NCBI GenBank assembly: GCA_028869035.1
Contig: JAGWTL010000055.1
Location: 1-12,347 of the forward strand
Direction: 5' to 3'
DNA: 12,347 nucleotides
Source of the DNA: Burkholderiales bacterium
GTDB lineage: Bacteria; Pseudomonadota; Gammaproteobacteria; Burkholderiales; Burkholderiaceae_C
This document shows, piece after piece, positions 1-8,532 of this stretch. Made by a program: the position numbers and the translations under genes. Each line of letters opens with the position of its first letter. Position 1 is the stretch's first letter. The notes under the pieces were generated by a model that ran no database searches, was not told the origin of the DNA, and saw only the letters and a list, made by a program, of their open reading frames with translations.

Positions 1-10
1 CCTTGTCTGC

Positions 11-98
11 TTCCCCTCTCCCTCTGGGAGAGGGTTAGGGTGAGGGTCTTGGCGCTCAAACACCCTCACCCCTGCCCTCTCCCAGAGGGAGAGGGGGA
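11..98. repeat. Long inverted repeat (two ~37-bp arms), terminator- or REP-like
   Basis: Arms at about 11-46 and 62-98 are reverse complements with only about four mismatches, around a 15-nt loop. Each arm has its own near-palindromic core, CCCTCTCCCTCTGGGAGAGGG-like, so the region can fold as one large stem or two small ones. There is no clear T-run on either side, so an intrinsic terminator is not proven. The style matches dispersed intergenic repeats common in GC-rich proteobacteria (general knowledge, not searched). The minus-strand gene that ends at 66 runs into the right arm: its last residues (SPSPSGRGQG) and its stop codon are encoded by the repeat. Confidence 0.75.
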
Positions 99-791
99 AA
101 GACCGGCTTGCTCCATGCCCTGGCGGCGCTTGGCCTCGGCGGCGGCGGGCGAGGCCATATAGGCCAGCATGGCACGCACGGCATCGGCCTGGGTGCTGCT
201 TGCACAGATGCCGGCGGAAAAGGTGGTGGTGATCTGGATGGCCGGCGGCAGCGGGCCCAGCACGGTGAGGCCTTCGAGGTTCAGCATCTCGCTGAGCTGC
301 TGGAAGCCCAGCGCCACCTCACCCCTGGCCACCAGGCTGCCCACGGGGATGCCCGGCGGCGGGGTGACGATGCGGCCCTCGATCTGCCCGGCGATGCCCC
401 AGCGCTCGAAAAGCCGGGCCAGGGCCACACCGCTGGGACCGGTGGAGTAGCTCAGGCTGCGCGCCTTCAGAACAGCATCGCGCACGGCCGCCTCGCTGGA
501 GATGTCGGGCTTGGGGGCACCCGCACGCACCGCTACGGCCACGCCCGAATGCACCAGGTCCACCTTGCTGCCGGCCAGCACATGGCCGGAGGCGACGAGC
601 TTGTCGATGGCGTCGGAGGCCAGGATGACCACGTCGAAAGCCTCGCCGGCCGCCACGCGCCTGGCCGCATCCACGCCGCCCACCGACTCGATGGCCACAG
701 TCTGGCCCGCCTGCTGCTGGTAGGCCGCCACCAGTTCGGCCAGCACCTGGCGGGTGGCCATGGACGAGATGCCTAGCAGGGGGGTGCTCAT
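66..791 (-). CDS. ModA-like substrate-binding domain protein without signal peptide
   Basis: A 241-residue protein of the type II periplasmic-binding fold, closest to the molybdate-binding ModA/SBP_bac_11 group. Visible features are the N-terminal SSMATR segment, a GVDAARRVAAGEAFDVVILA stretch (the ModA-type 'GxxFDVxxxA' pattern), a YSTGPSG ligand-loop-like motif near residue 115, and VARGEVALGFQQLSE near 155. The frame is open upstream to 887. I start at ATG 791 because the family-like sequence begins at once (MSTPLLGISS) and the upstream codons look non-coding. No good Shine-Dalgarno precedes it. It has no signal peptide and no permease or ATPase neighbour, so it is not an obvious transporter part; a cytosolic ligand-binding role is an inference. 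It diverges from the LysR gene, a usual arrangement for a LysR target. The C-terminus is provided by the inverted repeat. Molybdate as ligand is not established. Confidence 0.8.
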   Translation of the reverse strand: MSTPLLGISSMATRQVLAELVAAYQQQAGQTVAIESVGGVDAARRVAAGEAFDVVILASDAIDKLVASGHVLAGSKVDLVHSGVAVAVRAGAPKPDISSEAAVRDAVLKARSLSYSTGPSGVALARLFERWGIAGQIEGRIVTPPPGIPVGSLVARGEVALGFQQLSEMLNLEGLTVLGPLPPAIQITTTFSAGICASSTQADAVRAMLAYMASPAAAEAKRRQGMEQAGLSPSPSGRGQG

Positions 792-922
792 GGGGGAGAG
801 GGCCGGCAAATTGATAAGAACAGACAGCGATTGTGGCCACCCTGCCCCGCTGTGCCAAGGCGGCGCGGTTTCTAGCAGGTATCGCATTTCGGCATAATCG
901 CTGACAAGCTATCCCGCAAACC
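792..922. promoter_or_regulatory. Divergent promoter region between ModA-like gene and LysR gene
   Basis: A 131-bp intergenic region. For the minus-strand gene I see a -35-like TTGGCA (858-853), a 17-bp spacer and a -10-like CACAAT (835-830), which gives a short leader of about 30 nt. For the plus-strand LysR gene a -10-like CATAAT lies at 893-898 without a convincing -35. The dyad TAT-N11-ATA at 880-896 fits the LysR T-N11-A rule and overlaps that -10 box, which suggests autoregulation. All sites are read by eye. Confidence 0.45.
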
Positions 923-1840
923 ATGGACCTGAAACAACTCGAATATTTCGTGCGCGTCGCCGAACTGGGCAGTTTCACACGGGCCGCCGGGGTGCTCAAC
1001 ATTGCCCAGCCGGCGCTGAGTCGCCAGGTGCGTCTGTTGGAGGTGGAACTGCGGCAGAACCTGCTGCTGCGCAACGGCCGTGGTGTCACCACCACCGATG
1101 CCGGCAAGCTGCTGCTGGAGCATGGCCGCGGCATCCTGCACCAGGTGGAGCGCGCGCGCGAGGACCTGGGCCGCGTGCGCGGCGCCCTGGCCGGACGCGT
1201 GGCCCTGGGCCTGCCGCCGAGCATCGCCCGCATGATGGCGGTGCCGCTCACGCGCGCCTTTCGCAAGCGCCTGCCCAGTGCCGCGCTGTCCATCAGCGAG
1301 GGCCTGACCATCTCCATGCAGGAAGGCCTGTTGACCGGGCGCCTGGACATCGCCCTGCTCTACAACCCGCCCGCCAGCCCCGAGCTCAACACCCTGCCGC
1401 TGCTGGACGAAGATCTGTTCCTGATCGGGCCGCGCCCGGCGCGCAGCAAGGCCGGCGCGCAGCCCATCGGCCTCAAGGAAGTCAGCACCCTGCCCCTGGT
1501 CATCCCGAGCCGACCCAACGCCATCCGCATGGTCGTGGAGACCGAGATGGCCGGCATCGGCTGCAAGCCCGATATCAGCCTGGAGATCGACGGCGTGGCC
1601 GCCATCCTGGACCTGGTGGCCGACGGCGCCGGTTACGCCGTGCTGCCCAGGTACGCGCTGGCCGCCACACAGCGGCCCGAGGCCTACCAGGCGCGCCCCA
1701 TCGACAAACCCCGCCTGTCCAGCCGCCTGGCGCTGGCCACGGCGGCCGGCCGCACCACGACCATGACGCAGCAGGCCATGCTGGAGCTGATCCAGCAGGT
1801 GGCCGGCGAGGTCTTTGGTGCAGCCCCCGCACCCGTATGA
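923..1840 (+). CDS. LysR-family transcriptional regulator
   Basis: A 305-residue LysR-type regulator. The winged helix-turn-helix is at residues 3-60 (LKQLEYFVRVAELGSFTRAA, then a recognition helix around AQPALSRQVRLLE), followed by the linker helix (residues 60-90) and a type II periplasmic-fold effector domain to the end. The length is typical for the family. The start codon gives the canonical N-terminus MDLKQLEYF, and the frame has no earlier credible start. It is divergent from the ModA-like gene at 66-791, and its stop overlaps the start of the shikimate dehydrogenase (ATGA at 1837-1840), so the two plus-strand genes are probably co-transcribed and translationally coupled. It probably controls the divergent gene and its own transcript through the dyad at 880-896. 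The effector cannot be read from the sequence; an aromatic or hydroaromatic acid is a guess from the aroE neighbour. Confidence 0.93.
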   Translation: MDLKQLEYFVRVAELGSFTRAAGVLNIAQPALSRQVRLLEVELRQNLLLRNGRGVTTTDAGKLLLEHGRGILHQVERAREDLGRVRGALAGRVALGLPPSIARMMAVPLTRAFRKRLPSAALSISEGLTISMQEGLLTGRLDIALLYNPPASPELNTLPLLDEDLFLIGPRPARSKAGAQPIGLKEVSTLPLVIPSRPNAIRMVVETEMAGIGCKPDISLEIDGVAAILDLVADGAGYAVLPRYALAATQRPEAYQARPIDKPRLSSRLALATAAGRTTTMTQQAMLELIQQVAGEVFGAAPAPV

Positions 1841-2697
1841 AATCTACCGACACCATGGCAACTGACAAACCCTACACACTCGCCGGCGTGATGGGCTGGC
1901 CGGTGGCGCATTCGCGCTCACCCGCCATCCACAAGCACTGGATCCAGCACCACCAACTCAAGGGAGACTACGTGCTGCTGCCCGTGATGCCCGAGCGCCT
2001 GGCCGAGGCCGTGCGCGGCCTGCGCGCCCTGGGCTTTGCCGGCTGCAACATCACCATCCCGCACAAGGTGGCGGCCATGGCGCTGGTGGACCGCATCGAC
2101 CCGCTGGCACAACGCATCGGCGCCATCAACACCATCGTCGTCGAAGCCGACGGCACGCTGACCGGCTACAACAACGACGCCTATGGGTTCATCCAGAGCC
2201 TGCTGGACGCCCAGCCGGACTGGCGCGCCGACGCCGGCCCCGTCACCGTGCTGGGCGCGGGCGGCGCGGCGCGCGCCATCCTGGTCGCGCTGGCCGAGCG
2301 CGGGGCCAAGGAGATCCGCCTGTGCAACCGCAGCCTGGACAAGGCCCAGGCCCTGGTGGCCGAATTCGGCGGGCCGATCCGCGCCTACCCCTGGGAGCAG
2401 CGCGAAGCGGCGCTGGAAGGCGCGGCCCTGCTGGTCAACAGCACCAGCCTGGGCATGAAGGGGCAGGACCCGCTGACCCTGTCGCTCGACCGGCTGCCCA
2501 AGCACGCATTGGTGTGCGACGTCATCTACGTGCCGCTGGAAACACCGCTGCTGACCGCTGCGCGCGAGCACGGCAACGCCACCGTCAACGGCCTGGGCAT
2601 GCTGCTGAACCAGGCCCGCCCGGCTTTCCGGCACTGGTTCGGCGTGATGCCGGAAGTGACACCCGAGCTGCGGCGCCAGATCGAAGCGACGCTCTGA
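1837..2697 (+). CDS. aroE: Shikimate dehydrogenase (AroE family)
   Basis: Catalyses NADPH-dependent reduction of 3-dehydroshikimate to shikimate in the cytoplasmic aromatic amino-acid pathway. The 286 residues show the family landmarks: shikimate-binding SRS (26-28), NITIPHK with catalytic Lys77, AINT (97-99), GYNNDAYGF with catalytic Asp114, dinucleotide loop GAGGAA (140-145), NRS-x-x-K (164-169) fitting NADP preference, NSTSLGM (201-207), DVIYVPLETPLL (228-239) and Gln259. The usual NTD motif is NND here. The frame starts at ATG 1837, overlapping the LysR stop; ATG 1855 (residue 7) is an alternative, and neither has a Shine-Dalgarno, so coupling is likely. Several blocks (AGC-N-TIPHK, YVPLETPLL, GLGMLL-Q, WFGVMPEVTPELR) remind me of alphaproteobacterial AroE rather than the usual betaproteobacterial form. 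It may therefore be a second, possibly quinate- or shikimate-catabolic, copy. Family assignment is firm; the paralogue role is inferred. Confidence 0.93.
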   Translation: MKSTDTMATDKPYTLAGVMGWPVAHSRSPAIHKHWIQHHQLKGDYVLLPVMPERLAEAVRGLRALGFAGCNITIPHKVAAMALVDRIDPLAQRIGAINTIVVEADGTLTGYNNDAYGFIQSLLDAQPDWRADAGPVTVLGAGGAARAILVALAERGAKEIRLCNRSLDKAQALVAEFGGPIRAYPWEQREAALEGAALLVNSTSLGMKGQDPLTLSLDRLPKHALVCDVIYVPLETPLLTAAREHGNATVNGLGMLLNQARPAFRHWFGVMPEVTPELRRQIEATL

Positions 2698-2701
2698 GTC
2701 T

Positions 2702-2724
2702 GCCCATCACAAATTGTGATGGGC
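2702..2724 (+). terminator. Hairpin just after aroE
   Basis: A perfect 9-bp stem (GCCCATCAC / GTGATGGGC) with loop AAATT lies 4 nt after the aroE stop codon. No T-run follows on the plus strand, so it is a terminator-like or mRNA-stabilising hairpin rather than a textbook intrinsic terminator. Confidence 0.5.
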
Positions 2725-2752
2725 CCATCGCCAGGGTCCGGCCTGCTCCATC

Positions 2753-2813
2753 GTAAGCGCTGCTTGCCCCGGGTGGTCGGCGCGCCTATTCCCGGCCCCG
2801 ATCGCGCGCTTAC
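2753..2813 (-). terminator. Nested inverted repeat at the 3' end of the Bug gene
   Basis: GTAAGCGC (2753-2760) and GCGCTTAC (2806-2813) pair perfectly and enclose a second pair, CCGGG (2769-2773) with CCCGG (2791-2795). The right arm includes the TAA stop of the minus-strand gene. It may protect or end the long minus-strand transcript. It lacks a U-run, so the terminator function is uncertain. Confidence 0.35.
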
Positions 2814-3784
2814 TGGCGCGGAATGTTGGCTTTGACGATCACATCACCCCAGCGCTTGATTTCCTTTTGCAGGAAAGCCTGGGTCTGCTCGGGCGTGCTG
2901 GTGCGCGGCTCGATGTTCATGTCGCGCAGCCTCTTGCTGACTTCCGGGTCCTTGACGGCGGCCACGATCTCGCGATGCAGGCGGGCCACGACGTCCTTGG
3001 GCGTGCCAGCGGGCACGGCCAGCGCATTCCAGGACGAAGCCAGATAGTTCGGCAGGCCGACTTCCTTGGTGGTCGGCACATCGGGCAGCGAGGCCGAACG
3101 CTGGTCGTCCGTCACGGCCAGGGCACGCAGGGCGCCGCCCTTGATCTGACCCATGATGGGCGAGAGGATTTCGACCGCCACGTCGATCTGACCGCCGCGC
3201 AGGGCGTTGACCACGGCCGGCGTGCCGTTGAAGGGCACGATCTGCATGTCCACGCCGGCATTCGTCTTGAAAAGCTCGGCCGCCAGGTTCTGGGTGCTGC
3301 CGGTGTTGATGCTGCCGACGTTGAGCTTGCCGGGGTTGGCCTTGGCATAGGCCAGCAGCTCGCCCATGGTCCTGAATTTGGATTCGGTGGCGGTGACGAC
3401 GCCGATGTCGAAGAAACCCAGGGTGCTGATCGGCGCGAAATCCTTGGCCGTGTCATAGGGCAGCTTGGTGAACATGGTGGCCGTCACCGCACTGGCGTTG
3501 GACATCAGCAGCAGGGTGTAGCCGTCCGGTGCGGACTTGGCGACCAGGTCGGAGGCGCCGACACCACCCGCACCGGGCTTGTTCTCGATGACCACCGGCT
3601 GGCCCAGGGTCTGGGACATCTTCTGCGCCACGGTACGGGCCGTGATATCGGCCACGCCGCCGGGGCCAAAGGGCACCACGATGCGCAGCGGCTTGTTCGG
3701 GAAGGACTGGGCCCAGCCGGCGGTCGCCAGGGTGGCCCCCAGCAGCAGGGCCACGGTGCTGCGGCGGTTGATCTTCAGCTTCAT
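2810..3784 (-). CDS. Bug-family (TctC-like) tripartite tricarboxylate transporter solute receptor
   Basis: A 324-residue periplasmic solute-binding protein of the Bug/TctC family, which captures carboxylates or related small organic molecules. A signal peptide covers residues 1-25 (KLKINRR, a hydrophobic core, then GWA cleaved before Q26). The mature protein begins QSFPNKPLRIVVPFGPGG, the typical Bug opening, followed by VIENKPGAGG near 65, DGYTLL near 87 and the usual 'DVPTTKEVGLPNY' block near 235. Start ATG 3784 has the Shine-Dalgarno AGGAG seven nt upstream. It follows livF by 41 nt on the same strand and so is probably the last gene of the liv transcript, after a weak hairpin. No tctA or tctB membrane genes are nearby, so its membrane partner is elsewhere, which is common for orphan Bug receptors in Burkholderiales. 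The ligand is unknown. Confidence 0.94.
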   Translation of the reverse strand: MKLKINRRSTVALLLGATLATAGWAQSFPNKPLRIVVPFGPGGVADITARTVAQKMSQTLGQPVVIENKPGAGGVGASDLVAKSAPDGYTLLLMSNASAVTATMFTKLPYDTAKDFAPISTLGFFDIGVVTATESKFRTMGELLAYAKANPGKLNVGSINTGSTQNLAAELFKTNAGVDMQIVPFNGTPAVVNALRGGQIDVAVEILSPIMGQIKGGALRALAVTDDQRSASLPDVPTTKEVGLPNYLASSWNALAVPAGTPKDVVARLHREIVAAVKDPEVSKRLRDMNIEPRTSTPEQTQAFLQKEIKRWGDVIVKANIPRQ

Positions 3785-3807
3785 GTCTTGATCTCCTAAG
3801 TCTCAAC

Positions 3808-3825
3808 GAAAAGGCGCGGCGCGCT

Positions 3826-3835
<10 letters not shown>
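3808..3835 (-). terminator. Hairpin overlapping the livF stop codon
   Basis: On the minus strand GGCGCGC (3835-3829) pairs with GCGCGCC (3824-3818) around the loop TGAA, which contains the livF stop codon TGA. GCGCC and then a four-T run (3812-3809) follow. It is a weak intrinsic terminator or processing hairpin between livF and the Bug receptor gene. Confidence 0.45.
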
Positions 3836-5289
<1,454 letters not shown>

Positions 5290-5293
<4 letters not shown>

Positions 5294-6255
5294 GATTTCC
5301 TGCCCCTCGATACCCAGGTCCAGGGACGGATCAGGCGCTCGCGGCCGACCAGCATCAGCACGACAAGGAAGAGGCCGATCCAGAAGGTCCAGTACTGCGG
5401 CGTGATGGAGGAGATCCAGTCCTGCATGACCTTGAACACGATGGCGCCGGCCACGCCGCCATACAGCCAGCCGGTGCCGCCGATGACCACCAGCAGCATG
5501 AGATCGGCCGAGCGGTCGAAAGCGAACAAGTCCACGGAGGCAAAACTGGTGGTCTGCGCCAGCAGGCCACCGGCGGCGCCGGCCACGCCCGCGGCGATGG
5601 TGTAGATCACGGCCAGGCGGGCGGTCACCGGAATGCCGATGGCCATGGCACGCAGGCGGTTGTCGCGCAGGGCCTTGAGGGTTCCGCCCAGCGGCGAGTG
5701 CACCAGCCGGCGCGCCAGCACAAAGAACAGCAACAGCACGCTGATCGAATACCAGGCCGCCGTCTGGCCCTGAAGATCGAACTCGAAGCGGCCCAGCAGC
5801 GGCCCCATGATCACACCCTGCAGACCGTCGGCGCCGCCCGTGATGTCCAGCTTGTTGGCCAGCTCCATCAGGATCAGTGCCACGCCCATGGTCACCATGA
5901 GGCGCGTGAGGTCGGTGCCGCGCATGATGGTCAGCGAGCAGACGGCGCCCAGCAGCGTGGACACGGCGATGGCGAAGGCCAGGCCCACCAGCGGGTCGGG
6001 CATGACCAGCTTGGCGAACAGGGCCGCCGCGTAGGCACCCATGCCGAAGAAGGCCGCGTGACCGAGCGAGACGATGCCCGCGTAGCCCAGGATCAGGTCC
6101 AGGGAAACAGCGAAAAGCGCGACGATGGCGATCTCGTTGATGATGAGCGCATGGGTGGACAGCAGCCAGGGCGAGGCCAGGGCCAGCAGCCACAAGACGG
6201 GCTCCCAGAGCTTCCAGCGCTGCAGGTCGTGCAGGGATTCAGATGCTCGTTTCAT
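5290..6255 (-). CDS. livM: Branched-chain amino-acid-type ABC transporter permease LivM
   Basis: An inner-membrane permease of the HAAT importer, 321 residues with about eight to ten hydrophobic segments. The hallmark block GYAGIVSLGHAAFFGMGAYA (57-76) contains the family's loop between early helices. The later block beginning GGTGWLYGGVAGA matches the coupling region that contacts LivG/LivF. The frame is open to 6381, but upstream codons cover an intergenic repeat. I choose ATG 6255, which has GGTGGAG about 9 nt upstream and gives the normal start (a short basic leader MKRASESL and then the first helix near residue 20). The stop overlaps the livG start by 4 nt. It is separated from livH by 156 bp that hold a repeat, unlike the tight packing of the other genes. 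Confidence 0.93.
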
Positions 6256-6300
6256 ATCAATGGCTCCACCGCGCTTGGCCGCAAACGTCGCGCATGAAAT

Positions 6301-6405
6301 GATCCAGGCGGGGAACGCCGTGGAACCGGCTTTGCCGGGCCACTGGCGTTGCCCCCTGCAAGGGGGGTAGCGCAGCGACACGCAGTGCGCGGAGCTTGGG
6401 GGTGT
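6301..6405. repeat. Intergenic repeat-like element between livH and livM
   Basis: The 156-bp gap between livH and livM holds two hairpins: CCGGC-TTT-GCCGG (6326-6338) and CCCCCT-GCA-AGGGGG (6352-6366). A segment TAGCGCAGCGACACGCAGTG and a final TTGGGGGTG follow. The last GGGGG (6398-6402) could pair alternatively with CCCCC (6352-6356). This pattern resembles a dispersed intergenic repeat I associate with Comamonadaceae genomes; copy number was not checked. It is transcribed within the liv operon on the minus strand. Confidence 0.5.
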
Positions 6406-6411
6406 GCATCA

Positions 6412-7284
6412 TCATTTGCCTCCCTTGCGCACGAACAGGCCCTGCGGGCGCCAGATCAGGATGACGATCATCAGGAAATAGACGATGAAGGCGCCGAAGC
6501 GCGGGATGTAGTACTTGCCGGCCACGTCGGCGAGGCCCAGCAGCAGGGCCGCCAGCAGCGGGCCGGTGATGGACGAGGTGCCGCCCACGGCCACGACGAT
6601 CAGGAAATAGATCATGTTCTTGAGCGGGAAGCTCGGGTCCATGCCCAGCACTTCGGCGCCCAGCGCACCGCCCAGGCCCGCCAGGCCGGAGCCGACCGCG
6701 AAGGTCAGCAGGAACACGACATTGACATTGATGCCCAGGCCGGCGGCCACACGCTGGTCGTCGACCGAGGCGCGCAGACGGCTGCCGAAGCGGGTCCTGG
6801 CCAGGATGTACTGCAGGCCGAGGGTCAAGGCCGCGCAGATGACGATGATGAAGACCCGGTAATGCCCCATGCCCAGCATCCAGGCCCCCTCGCCGATCTC
6901 GGTGCGGCCCTTGATCCACTCGGGCAGCTGGATGATCTGCTGGCTGGAGGTCATGAAATAGTCCATGGCCGCCACGGCCATGAAGGTCAGGCCGATGGAG
7001 AACAGCACCTGCTCCAGGTGCGGCTTCCTGTACATGGGCCGGTACAGCGTGCGCTCGAGCACGGCGCCCAGCAGCGCCACGCCGATGAAGGCGATGGGCA
7101 GGCACAGCAGGAAGGGCACATCCATGCGCTGCATCAGCAGCACGGTGATGTAGCCGCCGACCATGGCGAAGGCGCCGTGGGCCAGGTTGATGAAGTTCAT
7201 CAGACCCATGGTCACGGACAGGCCGACCGCCAGGATGAAGAGCAGCATGCCGTAGGCAATGCCGTCAAAAAGTATCGTCAGCAT
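6412..7284 (-). CDS. livH: Branched-chain amino-acid-type ABC transporter permease LivH
   Basis: An inner-membrane permease partner of LivM, 290 residues, with about eight hydrophobic segments. The family block GLMNFINLAHGAFAMVGGY (27-45) and the later VGGTSSITGPLLAALLLG region are clear. FGSRLRASVDDQRVAAGLGI matches the cytoplasmic loop that meets the ATPases. Start ATG 7284 gives the canonical N-terminus MLTILFDGIAYGMLLF. The Shine-Dalgarno upstream is weak (CAGAG). The start lies only about 24 nt past the U-run of the strong livK terminator, so expression depends on readthrough, or on a promoter I cannot see. livM follows after 156 bp. Confidence 0.94.
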   Translation of the reverse strand: MLTILFDGIAYGMLLFILAVGLSVTMGLMNFINLAHGAFAMVGGYITVLLMQRMDVPFLLCLPIAFIGVALLGAVLERTLYRPMYRKPHLEQVLFSIGLTFMAVAAMDYFMTSSQQIIQLPEWIKGRTEIGEGAWMLGMGHYRVFIIVICAALTLGLQYILARTRFGSRLRASVDDQRVAAGLGINVNVVFLLTFAVGSGLAGLGGALGAEVLGMDPSFPLKNMIYFLIVVAVGGTSSITGPLLAALLLGLADVAGKYYIPRFGAFIVYFLMIVILIWRPQGLFVRKGGK

Positions 7285-7308
7285 GAACTCTGGGTGTCAG
7301 GTCAGGAC

Positions 7309-7347
7309 AAAAAAACATGGGCGCCACCTCGACGGGTGGCGCCCATG
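7309..7347 (-). terminator. Strong intrinsic terminator between livK and livH
   Basis: CATGGGCGCCACC (7316-7328) pairs perfectly, 13 bp, with GGTGGCGCCCATG (7335-7347) around a 6-nt loop. On the minus strand the stem is followed at once by seven Us (complement of A 7309-7315). It sits 9 nt after the livK stop codon and before livH, so livK mRNA should be in excess over livHMGF. Confidence 0.92.
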
Positions 7348-7356
7348 GTCGCCCGC

Positions 7357-8532
7357 TTATTTGGACTTGCCGGGATCCTTGACGTCCTTGATGACGTCGA
7401 ATTCCACGTTGAACAGCTCGCCGCCCTGCTTCTCGACCTTGCGCAGGTAGATGTTGTGCACGACGTCACGGGTCTGCGCATCGATGAACATGGGGCCGCG
7501 CGGGCTTTCCCAGACCTGGCCCTTCATGGCCGCCAGCAGGGCATCCCCGCCGCCCTGGCCCTTGGTGGCCTTGAGCGCTTCGTAGATCACGCGCATGCCG
7601 TCATAACCACCGACGGCCATGAAGTTCGGGCGCATGCCATTGCTGGCCTTCTTGAAGGCCTCGACAAACTTCCTGTTGGTCGGCGAGGGGTGGGCCGCCG
7701 AGTAGAAGTGCGCCGTGACCACGCCCAGCGCGCCGTCGCCCATGCTGTTGAGCTGGTCGTCGTCGGTGATGTCGCCCGGGCCGATCAGCTTGATGCCGGC
7801 CTTGTCCAGGCCGCGCTCCAGGAACTGCTTCATGACGGCTGCACCGGCGCCCGAGGGTACGAAGACGAAGAGGCCGTCGGGCTTGGCGTCGCGCACCTTC
7901 TGCAGGAAGGGCGCGAAGTCGGGGTTGCGCATGGGCACGCGCAGGGACTCGATGACGGTGCCGCCGTTGAAGATGTAGCGGTCCTTGAAGAACTTCTCGG
8001 CATCGTGGCCGGGGCCGTAGTCGCTGACCAGGGTCACGACCTTCTTGATGCCGCCCTTGGCGACCGCCCAGTCGGCCATGGCGACCGAGGACTGCGCCAG
8101 CGTGAAGCTGGTGCGCACGATGTAGGGCGAGGACTGGGTGATGCTGGAGGTGCCGGCGGCCATCACGACCATCGGCGTCTTCGATTGGGTGGCGATGGGT
8201 GCGGTGGCGAAGGCCGAGGGCGTGATGCCGAAGCCCGCCAGCACATTGACCTTGTCGTTCACCACCAGCTCCTGGGCCAGACGCTTGGTCACGTCCGGCA
8301 CGCTGGTGTCGTCCTTGATGATCAGCTGGACCTTCTTGCCGGCAACGGTGTCACCATGCTGAGCCATGTAGAGCTTGGCGGCGGCCTCGATCTGGCGGCC
8401 GGTGGAAGCCTGCTGACCGGTCATGGGCAGGATCAGGCCGATCTTGAAGGTGCCGTCCTGGGCCAGCACGGCGGTGGAAGACAGCGCAGCCAGCGCCAGC
8501 ATCGACGCACTCAGAAACACTCGCTTTTGCAT
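7357..8532 (-). CDS. livK: Branched-chain amino-acid-type ABC transporter substrate-binding protein
   Basis: A 391-residue periplasmic binding protein of the type I fold (Peripla_BP_6/LivK group) that delivers ligand to LivHM. The signal peptide is residues 1-24 (MQKR, hydrophobic core, AVLA then Q25). Mature sequence: FKIGLILPMTGQQASTGRQI, with the ligand-loop region FGITPSAFATAPIA near 100, MAAGTSSIT near 124, VSDYGPGHDAEKF near 168 and VPSGAGAAVMKQF near 225. The length is typical. Start ATG 8532 has AGGAG six nt upstream. It is the first gene of the minus-strand transport operon and is followed by a strong terminator. True ligands of this group range from leucine to aromatic acids and amides, so the symbol reflects family, not proven substrate. 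It diverges from the methyltransferase gene at 8914. Confidence 0.93.
   Translation of the reverse strand: MQKRVFLSASMLALAALSSTAVLAQDGTFKIGLILPMTGQQASTGRQIEAAAKLYMAQHGDTVAGKKVQLIIKDDTSVPDVTKRLAQELVVNDKVNVLAGFGITPSAFATAPIATQSKTPMVVMAAGTSSITQSSPYIVRTSFTLAQSSVAMADWAVAKGGIKKVVTLVSDYGPGHDAEKFFKDRYIFNGGTVIESLRVPMRNPDFAPFLQKVRDAKPDGLFVFVPSGAGAAVMKQFLERGLDKAGIKLIGPGDITDDDQLNSMGDGALGVVTAHFYSAAHPSPTNRKFVEAFKKASNGMRPNFMAVGGYDGMRVIYEALKATKGQGGGDALLAAMKGQVWESPRGPMFIDAQTRDVVHNIYLRKVEKQGGELFNVEFDVIKDVKDPGKSK

Noticed and set aside
1..100. A CRISPR-like repeat at the window start
   Set aside because: There are only two arms and they are inverted, not direct repeats with spacers.
2867..3799. A 310-codon plus-strand frame opposite the Bug gene
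   Set aside because: Antisense shadow of a convincing gene with signal peptide and Shine-Dalgarno; no domain is recognisable in its translation.
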